This document shows, in pieces, positions 1-5,082 of a DNA stretch of 5,082 nt. The position numbers and the translations under genes are program-made. The stretch spans positions 1 to 5,082 of the forward strand of contig JANWHO010000151.1 in the NCBI GenBank assembly GCA_025450375.1. The letters run 5' to 3'. The notes under the pieces were generated by a model. The model searched no databases. It saw only the letters and a list, made by a program, of their open reading frames with translations, and was not told where the DNA came from. The stretch is from Chloroflexota bacterium (GTDB taxonomy: Bacteria > Chloroflexota > UBA5177 > JANWHV01). Position 1 is the first letter of the stretch; the number at the start of each line of letters is the position of its first letter.

Positions 1-2507
1 CCGGAGCGTCCGGACGAGGACGGATCACGGCGGTCGGCCACGCGCACATCGATACCGCCTGGCTGTGGCCGCTGGCGCAGACGCGCCGCAAGGTGGCCCG
101 AAGCTGGTCCACCGTGTTGCGCCTGATGGAACGCTACCCGGACTACCATTTCCTGGGTAGCCAACCACAGCAGTACAAGTGGATGGAGGAGGACGAGCCT
201 GAACTCTACAGGCAGATCGAGGAGCGCGTGCGCGAGGGGCGCTGGGAGCCGGCGGGCGCCATGTGGGTCGAGCCCGATGCGAACTTGACCGCCGGCGAGT
301 CGTTGGTGCGCCAGTTCCTCTATGGTCAGCGCTACCTGCAAGAGCGCTTTGGCCGGCGCTGCGGCATTTTGTGGCTCCCTGATGCCTTTGGCTACAGCGG
401 CGCCCTGCCGCAGCTTATGCGCGGCGCCGGCGTGCATACCTTCGTCACCACCAAGATGAGTTGGAATACCAGCAACCGCATGCCCCACGACACCTTCCGC
501 TGGCGGGGCCTGGATGGGAGCGAGGTGATGGCCTACTTTATCACCGGCTCCCGCCATTGGCGGCTCGATGATTGGATTGAGGCGCCGGATAGCAACCCAC
601 GCGGGCAGGATACCTATAATGGGGATCTGGGGCTGCAAGAGGTCATGGGCAGCTATGTGCGCTACCGCGACAAAGCGCTCAACACTCACACCTTGTATTC
701 CTTCGGCTGGGGCGACGGCGGCGGCGGTCCTACCGAGCGGATGCTGGAGTTCGCCGACCGCCTGGCTGATTATCCGGGCGTCCCCATGCTGGCCCAGGGC
801 AACGCGGACCAGTTCCTGCGTGGACTGAAGGATCGGCTGTGGACCGACCCGCGGACGGTGGTCTGGGAAGGCGAGCTCTATTTCGAATATCATCGCGGCA
901 CCTATACCAGCCAGGCGCGGGCCAAGTGGGACAACCGGCGCTGTGAACTGCTGCTGCGCGAGGCGGAGCTATGGTATTCCTGGGCGACCGCGCTGGGAGG
1001 ATCCGACCCCTCGTGGCGGACGGCGCTCACCCACTGCTGGGAGACCGTGCTCCTCAACCAGTTCCACGACATTCTCCCAGGGTCCTCGATTGGCGAAGTG
1101 TACGAGGACCAACGCCGCCACCACGCCGAGGTGCGGGAGGCGGCGGGCGCGGTGCTGGCCCAGGCCCAAGAGGTAGTGGCTGGGCGGATTGGCGCCAGCG
1201 GCCACACGCTCGCCCTTTTCCATGCCCTGCCCTGGCCCCGCGAGGGGACGGTCTCGCTGGACTTGCCGACGGCGGTGCAGGATGATGATCAGCTTTTGGA
1301 TGCCGATGGGGCGCCACTGTCCACCCAGGCAGTGGTGGATATGGACGGCGCGCGCCGGACGCTGGTGGCGGGGGTAAGTATACCGGCCCATGGCTATACC
1401 ACCCTCCTGTTGGGGAATGGCGATCCTCTGGGTGGCACACCGGACCTGCGCGTGGAGGAGCGAGTCCTGGAGAATCGCTTCGTTCGCCTAACCCTGGACG
1501 AACATGGACGTTTTGCCTCCCTGTATGACAAGAAGCACGCGCGCGAGGTGCTGGCCGAGGGCGGCGGCGGCAACCGTCTCCTGGCCTTCGAGGATAAGCC
1601 GCTACGTTTCGACGCCTGGGACATCGACCAGTTCTATACGGAAAAATGCCGTGAGATCGATGACGTGACCGCATGGACGGTGGTGGAATCCGGCCCCTTG
1701 CGGGCGGGGATCGAGATTACCAGGCGCTTCGACCGCTCCACCATCCGCCAGCGCGTCCTCCTGTACGCCGATTCGTCGCGGGTGGAGGTGCGGACCCATA
1801 TCGACTGGCACCAGCGGCAGGTGTTGCTCAAGGCCGCCTTCCCTCTGGCCGTCCATGCGACGGAGGCCACCTACGAATGCGCCTTCGGCTATGTGCGCCG
1901 CCCAACCCACCAGAATACCAGTTGGGATAGCGCTCGCTTCGAGGTAGCGGCCCACCGCTGGGCGGACCTCTCGGAGACGGGCTATGGAGTGAGCTTGCTC
2001 AATGATGGGAAGTATGGTCACGATTGCCTGAGCAACGTGTTGCGCCTCACCTTGCTCAAGTCGCCCATCGAACCCGATCCGCTCGCTGATCAGGGTGAGC
2101 ATTGGTTCTCCTATGCCCTGCTCCCGCACGGGCCGGATTGGACCATCGAGGATACGGTGCGGGCCGCCCATGCCTTCAATCTGCCGGTTCAGGCCCGCAT
2201 GGTGGGGACCGGCGGCACCCTGCCGGCGGCAGGCTCGCTGGTGAGTAGTGACCACGCCCACGCGGTGGTGGACACCGTGAAGCCGGCCGAGGACGGCGAC
2301 GGGCTGATCATTCGCGTCTACGACTGTGCCAATCGCCGAGGCCCCGTGACCTTGCGATTCGCCCGGCCCGTGCGCGCGGCGGAGCCGGTGACGATCCTGG
2401 AGGAGGCGGATGCCTCGGCCCTCCCACTCATCGTGGACGGGGATATGCTTCATTTCGACCTCCTTCCCTTTCAGGTGCGATCATTCCGCGTGCGGCTCCG
2501 AAGCTAG
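1..2507 (+). CDS. Alpha-mannosidase, glycoside hydrolase family 38 (5' end outside window)
   Basis: This is a retaining, zinc-dependent exo-alpha-mannosidase of family GH38, which removes terminal alpha-mannose from glycans or mannosides, probably in the cytoplasm. The frame is open from base 3 and gives 834 visible residues. The zinc site is complete: HAHID at visible residues 13-17 (nt 39-53; His15 and Asp17), WLPDAFGYS with the nucleophile and zinc ligand Asp127 (nt 381-383), and NQFHDILPG with His355 (nt 1065-1067). GWGDGGGGPT around residue 238 is the usual place of the acid/base region. The catalytic barrel covers roughly residues 1-290, the helical middle domain about 295-400, and the C-terminal beta domain runs from about 430 to the end, with family-typical stretches RPTHQNTSWD and LLNDGKYG. 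The GTG at 93 would cut off HAHID, so it is not the start. Bacterial relatives are often about 1000 residues, so roughly 200 N-terminal residues are probably missing. No frameshift is seen. Family is certain; linkage specificity cannot be read. Confidence 0.96.
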   Translation, partial: GASGRGRITAVGHAHIDTAWLWPLAQTRRKVARSWSTVLRLMERYPDYHFLGSQPQQYKWMEEDEPELYRQIEERVREGRWEPAGAMWVEPDANLTAGESLVRQFLYGQRYLQERFGRRCGILWLPDAFGYSGALPQLMRGAGVHTFVTTKMSWNTSNRMPHDTFRWRGLDGSEVMAYFITGSRHWRLDDWIEAPDSNPRGQDTYNGDLGLQEVMGSYVRYRDKALNTHTLYSFGWGDGGGGPTERMLEFADRLADYPGVPMLAQGNADQFLRGLKDRLWTDPRTVVWEGELYFEYHRGTYTSQARAKWDNRRCELLLREAELWYSWATALGGSDPSWRTALTHCWETVLLNQFHDILPGSSIGEVYEDQRRHHAEVREAAGAVLAQAQEVVAGRIGASGHTLALFHALPWPREGTVSLDLPTAVQDDDQLLDADGAPLSTQAVVDMDGARRTLVAGVSIPAHGYTTLLLGNGDPLGGTPDLRVEERVLENRFVRLTLDEHGRFASLYDKKHAREVLAEGGGGNRLLAFEDKPLRFDAWDIDQFYTEKCREIDDVTAWTVVESGPLRAGIEITRRFDRSTIRQRVLLYADSSRVEVRTHIDWHQRQVLLKAAFPLAVHATEATYECAFGYVRRPTHQNTSWDSARFEVAAHRWADLSETGYGVSLLNDGKYGHDCLSNVLRLTLLKSPIEPDPLADQGEHWFSYALLPHGPDWTIEDTVRAAHAFNLPVQARMVGTGGTLPAAGSLVSSDHAHAVVDTVKPAEDGDGLIIRVYDCANRRGPVTLRFARPVRAAEPVTILEEADASALPLIVDGDMLHFDLLPFQVRSFRVRLRS

Positions 2508-2535
2508 ATCTTTCTCCCGTACCCCGGACCAGCAG

Positions 2536-2547
2536 TGCCGTTCGGCA
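2536..2547 (+). terminator. Small hairpin after GH38 stop, weak terminator candidate
   Basis: TGCC and GGCA pair around a GTTC tetraloop, starting 29 bases after the mannosidase stop. The stem is only four to five pairs and no T-run follows, so it is not a classical intrinsic terminator. Its only support is position and self-complementarity. Confidence 0.2.
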
Positions 2548-2755
2548 TCGTCGGAAAGGAGCGCGATCCTGAGCACGCCGCGACGCGGAGATTAGCCTCC
2601 AGCGCGGCCACTACTACCATCTAGCCAGGCATTCGGCAGGCCAGCCGATCGTGGCAGGGTGGATCAGCCAACTAGTTTCGCCCGTGAGCGCCGGATCGCT
2701 CTCCTCGATATGCGGCGCGTCTATCCATTGGCGGAGGGCAATTTCTGTCTTCTAC

Positions 2756-2778
2756 CGCCAGCCGACCGTCGGTTGGCG
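2756..2778. repeat. Near-perfect 23-nt inverted repeat in the spacer
   Basis: The left arm CGCCAGCCGAC (2756-2766) and right arm GTCGGTTGGCG (2768-2778) flank a single central C at 2767. Ten of eleven positions are Watson-Crick complementary and the eleventh is a G-T pair. As RNA it would fold into a stable GC-rich stem; as DNA it is a two-fold symmetric site that could bind a dimeric regulator. No T-run follows it, which argues against a standard intrinsic terminator. It lies about 250 bases downstream of the mannosidase stop and about 190 bases upstream of the b5-P450 start. The symmetry is seen directly; the function is unknown. Confidence 0.6.
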
Positions 2779-2922
2779 CCACCATCCCATGCCTTACATC
2801 ATAGGCCCCGATGCGCGGATGGAATCCAAGTGGAATAGGCAGGGTGTAGGCTGGCTTCCGGTAAGGTCTGGCCATAGCCGCCAAGGGGCCATTGGCCACC
2901 GGGCGGGACACCCGTGGTATGG

Positions 2923-2949
2923 CCGAGCTACCCGAGCTAGCCGAGATGC
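2923..2949 (+). repeat. Three imperfect 9-nt tandem units
   Basis: CCGAGCTAC, CCGAGCTAG and CCGAGATGC follow one another directly just upstream of the ribosome binding site. The first two differ at one base and the third is more diverged. They may be a small slippage product. The second unit ends with the TAG that closes the frame used by the downstream gene, which sets the upstream limit of that gene. Confidence 0.4.
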
Positions 2950-2952
2950 TGC

Positions 2953-2960
2953 AAAGGAGA
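2953..2960 (+). promoter_or_regulatory. Ribosome binding site for the b5-P450 gene
   Basis: AAAGGAGA lies 10 bases before GTG 2971 and is a good match to the anti-Shine-Dalgarno complement. It is the main reason for preferring GTG 2971 over GTG 3094, which has only a weaker purine stretch (GGAAGGCGAGG) upstream. Confidence 0.6.
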
Positions 2961-2970
2961 ACCTCGCGGA

Positions 2971-5082
2971 GTGGCTTGGACACTAGGTCAGGCAAAGGAA
3001 AGCGCGGGGACCGGCGACGCAACGCCGACAACTCCGCATACATTCCATGGGCACTCGATAGGCATCTCCCCGGAACCGGAAGGCGAGGTCGCCGTGGCCG
3101 AGGCGCCCGGTCTCCCCGAATACGACTGGGACGAAATCCTTCGCCACGATACGGCCCGCGACTTCTGGATTGTGTTCCACGGCGGCGTGTACGACGTAAG
3201 TGAGTGGATGTACCGTCATCCCGGTGGCGCCGAGATACTGATCGAGGCATGGGGCCAGGATGCAACGGAAGTCTTCAACTCGATCGGTCACTCGGACGAG
3301 GCGTGGCTTTTGACTCAATCCTTCAAAGTGGGCCTGGTGAAAGAGGGCTCTCGGCCGCCTGAAAAGGCGGGCAGCCCCACCATGACCATTCCGGAAGGAC
3401 AGAGTACCCGCGGTCCCGGACCCCATCAGGCCGGGCCCAAGCTGTACCCATTGGCGGAACCTGGGAACGCGCAAGAGGATCCGCGGGAGTTGCGCGAGTA
3501 CGACTGGGACGAGATTCTCCGCCACGACAAGCCTGGTGATTACTGGGTCGCCATCCTGGGAGGCATCTACGACGTCAGCGAGTGGATCTACCACCACCCC
3601 GGTGGCGCCGAGGTTTTCATCGAGAGCTATGGACACGACGCCAGCCAGGCATTCAGCAGCGTGGATCATTCCGACGAAGCGTGGAAGCTGGCGCAATCGT
3701 TTAAGGTTGGCCGGTTGAAAGACGGAGCCATGCCGCCGCAACGGGTGGGCCCTCCGACCCTCACGGCAGGCTACATCCACTCGCACGCCCCCGGAACGTC
3801 CGACAAGGCGGAGGTCGCGACGGACGACAAGCCGCTCGATATTCCCTGGGCCGTGCGCTGGCTGGCGCCGAAAGGCGAGCGGTTCGCCAACTTCGACATC
3901 ATCAATGACAACGACACCCAGCTCGAGTATTACCGGCGCTTCGGCCATATCTACGCGGTTGGGATTCCCACCAAGAAGTGGCGGCTTGTCGTTGTCTCCG
4001 ATCCTGAATTGCTTGACGAGGTCGCGGCCAACGAAGAGCAGTTTGGCAAGCGTGTCGAGGACATCAACTTTTTTGACCAGCTTGCGGACTCACGCGGCGG
4101 CGGCATCTCGGTAGTCAGCGACGGCGACTTCTACAACCGGGTGAGGCGTATCATGCTCCCCTGGTATGCACCCGCGCACCAGAAGACACAGTTCGATCGT
4201 ATCAAAGCGCTGGCCAGGAAACTGGCCGATACGTGGGCCACCATGTCGGACGACGAACCGTTGGACGTGCGTGACTGGATGACACGGTATTCGCTCGAGG
4301 TATCCGGCCGGGGGGCCTGTAACTACGACTTCGGCGAACTGGAGAAGGACCGGCCCAGGGGTGCCTTCGCGGTCGCGGTGCCCGACAGCACCAAGGAGAG
4401 CATCGCGCGCATCGCCGAGCCGAGACCCGACTTCACGCTCCTATCTGGTCCTTCCAAGCGAGCGCGCAAGAAGAAGTATAGGCGCGACACACACGTGCTG
4501 TTCACCACCGCCGAGGCTATAGTCCAGGGACGGCTTAACACTTGTCCCATGGGCCAGCAAACCGACCTCCTCACCCGCTTGATCACCGTGTCCGACCCCG
4601 AAACCGGTAAACACCTGGATCCCGCGACGATCCGCGACCAGATTCTTATGCATCTATCAAACGGGTTCAACGGTCCGTCAATCACGGGCGCCTGGCTGGG
4701 CTATGTGCTCGCGACCCATCCCGAGGTGGAGGAGAAGCTGATCGCCGAGATCGACTCCATTACCGGGGGCGACCCTACCTATGACTTGCAATACACCGAT
4801 CTGATGGCGCTGCCGTATATGACGCAGGTGATCAAAGAGACACTGCGCATCTATCCGCCCATGCCGGTCACGATCCGCCGGAGCCTGAAGGATGGCATGT
4901 TGGGGCGCTATCGCGTCCGCAAAGACGACATCATCCTCGTCGGTGCGTTAGCCGCGCAGCGCGACCCGCGTTACTGGGGTCCGAACGCCGATAAGTTCAA
5001 TCCGGACCATTATGCCATGGAGAAGGTCGTCGAGCGCCCGCGCCACGCATTCATTCCCTTCTCGGTAGGGCAGCGGCAGTGC
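2971..5082 (+). CDS. Tandem cytochrome b5 - cytochrome P450 (CYP102-like) fusion, 3' end outside window
   Basis: The frame is open from 2941 to the window end. GTG 2971 gives 704 residues; the alternative GTG 3094 starts just before the first b5 domain, and no in-frame ATG precedes that domain. Order: a Thr/Pro/Gly-rich leader (1-49), cytochrome b5 domain 1 (50-126; heme His83 in HPGG and His107), a Pro/Gly linker, b5 domain 2 (176-252; His209 and His233), a second linker, then P450 from about 285. P450 landmarks are a C-helix YNRVR with Tyr388 in the usual Trp position, DPETGK as in P450-BM3, an I-helix NGFNGPS (564-570), the K-helix ETLR (623-626) and FSVGQRQC ending on heme Cys704, the last codon. 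No signal peptide or membrane anchor is seen, so a soluble protein is likely. The b5 domains presumably pass electrons to the P450. The I-helix lacks the acid-Thr pair used for oxygen activation. At least some 50-60 P450 residues lie beyond the window, and a fused reductase cannot be excluded. Substrate unknown. Confidence 0.93.
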   Translation, partial: MAWTLGQAKESAGTGDATPTTPHTFHGHSIGISPEPEGEVAVAEAPGLPEYDWDEILRHDTARDFWIVFHGGVYDVSEWMYRHPGGAEILIEAWGQDATEVFNSIGHSDEAWLLTQSFKVGLVKEGSRPPEKAGSPTMTIPEGQSTRGPGPHQAGPKLYPLAEPGNAQEDPRELREYDWDEILRHDKPGDYWVAILGGIYDVSEWIYHHPGGAEVFIESYGHDASQAFSSVDHSDEAWKLAQSFKVGRLKDGAMPPQRVGPPTLTAGYIHSHAPGTSDKAEVATDDKPLDIPWAVRWLAPKGERFANFDIINDNDTQLEYYRRFGHIYAVGIPTKKWRLVVVSDPELLDEVAANEEQFGKRVEDINFFDQLADSRGGGISVVSDGDFYNRVRRIMLPWYAPAHQKTQFDRIKALARKLADTWATMSDDEPLDVRDWMTRYSLEVSGRGACNYDFGELEKDRPRGAFAVAVPDSTKESIARIAEPRPDFTLLSGPSKRARKKKYRRDTHVLFTTAEAIVQGRLNTCPMGQQTDLLTRLITVSDPETGKHLDPATIRDQILMHLSNGFNGPSITGAWLGYVLATHPEVEEKLIAEIDSITGGDPTYDLQYTDLMALPYMTQVIKETLRIYPPMPVTIRRSLKDGMLGRYRVRKDDIILVGALAAQRDPRYWGPNADKFNPDHYAMEKVVERPRHAFIPFSVGQRQC
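3118..3387 (+). repeat. Duplicated unit 1: cytochrome b5 domain plus linker start
   Basis: This encodes residues 50-139 of the fusion protein. The b5 core (3118-3348) begins EYDWDEILRHD and ends at QSFKVG plus a few residues. The heme histidines are coded at 3217-3219 (HPGG) and 3289-3291, 24 residues apart, the same spacing as His39 and His63 of classical cytochrome b5. It matches unit 2 at 50 of 77 core residues by hand alignment, and the match continues weakly into the linker (PP, then G-x-P-T-x-T). Confidence 0.92.
3496..3765 (+). repeat. Duplicated unit 2: cytochrome b5 domain plus linker start
   Basis: This encodes residues 176-265. The heme histidines are coded at 3595-3597 (in HHPGG) and 3667-3669, again 24 residues apart, so the domain should bind heme with two His ligands. 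The period between the units is 378 bases (126 residues). Surface residues differ from unit 1 while EYDWDEILRHD, YDVSEW, HPGGAE, HSDEAW and QSFKVG are kept, consistent with purifying selection after duplication. It sits directly before the P450 domain and is the more likely partner for it. Confidence 0.92.

Larger units (their letters stand above)
2508..2970. other. Intergenic spacer, no convincing gene
   Basis: These 463 bases separate the mannosidase stop from the preferred start of the b5-P450 gene. Open frames exist on both strands (for example 2651-2986 plus and 2672-3265 minus), but their translations are rich in Arg, Ser, Trp and His, carry no recognisable motif, and overlap the well-supported b5 domain or its leader. 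No tRNA, rRNA, CRISPR or insertion-sequence end was recognised. Structured elements are an inverted repeat at 2756-2778, a small hairpin at 2536-2547 and short repeated units at 2923-2949. A promoter for the downstream gene should lie here, but no good -35/-10 pair stands out. Confidence 0.7.

Noticed and set aside
1602..2453. 283-codon minus-strand open frame.
   Set aside because: It is fully antisense to the GH38 C-terminal domain, which has clear family motifs in the plus frame.
2623..2639. A 17-nt stretch matching 3643-3659 (in b5 domain 2) at 16 positions, suggesting a decayed third b5 copy in the spacer.
   Set aside because: Similarity stops abruptly on both sides and no frame around it encodes HPGG or other b5 motifs. 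A match of this size is not very rare by chance in a 5-kb GC-rich window.
2892..2920. Possible promoter TTGGCC (2892-2897) and TGGTAT (2915-2920) with 17-nt spacing.
   Set aside because: The -10 matches the consensus at only about three of six positions, and the start would lie very close to the ribosome binding site. Not better than random.
2651..2986. 111-codon plus-strand open frame in the spacer.
   Set aside because: No recognisable motif, odd composition rich in Arg, His, Trp and Ser, no good ribosome binding site, and it runs past the start of the b5-P450 gene.
2983..3948. 321-codon minus-strand open frame.
   Set aside because: It lies opposite the two b5 domains, whose conserved heme motifs prove the plus strand; the open minus frame is a by-product of GC-rich codon use.

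Overview
The window holds two plus-strand protein genes, each cut by a window edge, separated by a 463-nt spacer without a convincing gene. The DNA is GC-rich and uses GTG starts with a purine-rich ribosome binding site, so it looks like a high-GC bacterium. The GH38 enzyme resembles those of Chloroflexota, Thermomicrobia or Actinomycetota, but the phylum is a guess from protein style only.

Positions 1-2507 encode most of a family-38 glycoside hydrolase (alpha-mannosidase). The reading frame enters from outside the window. The zinc-binding HAHID motif lies at 39-53, upstream of the first in-frame GTG at 93, so that GTG is not the start. All three expected domains can be followed to the TAG stop at 2505-2507: zinc catalytic barrel, helical middle domain and C-terminal beta domain.

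Positions 2508-2970 look non-coding. They contain a strong near-perfect inverted repeat (2756-2778), a small hairpin just after the GH38 stop (2536-2547), three imperfect 9-nt units (2923-2949) and a good ribosome binding site (2953-2960).

Positions 2971-5082 are the most unusual part. One open frame, starting at GTG 2971 (or GTG 3094) and still open at the window end, encodes two tandem cytochrome b5 domains followed by a cytochrome P450 domain that resembles CYP102/P450-BM3. The window stops exactly on the codon of the heme-ligating cysteine. The two b5 domains are 65% identical (50/77 by my hand alignment) and keep both heme histidines, so they come from an internal duplication. The P450 has replaced the usual I-helix acid-threonine pair with Asn-Gly (motif NGFNGPS), which raises the possibility of non-monooxygenase chemistry such as hydroperoxide or endoperoxide rearrangement.

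Nothing in the sequence links the mannosidase and the P450 functionally. They share a strand, but the long spacer argues for separate transcription units.
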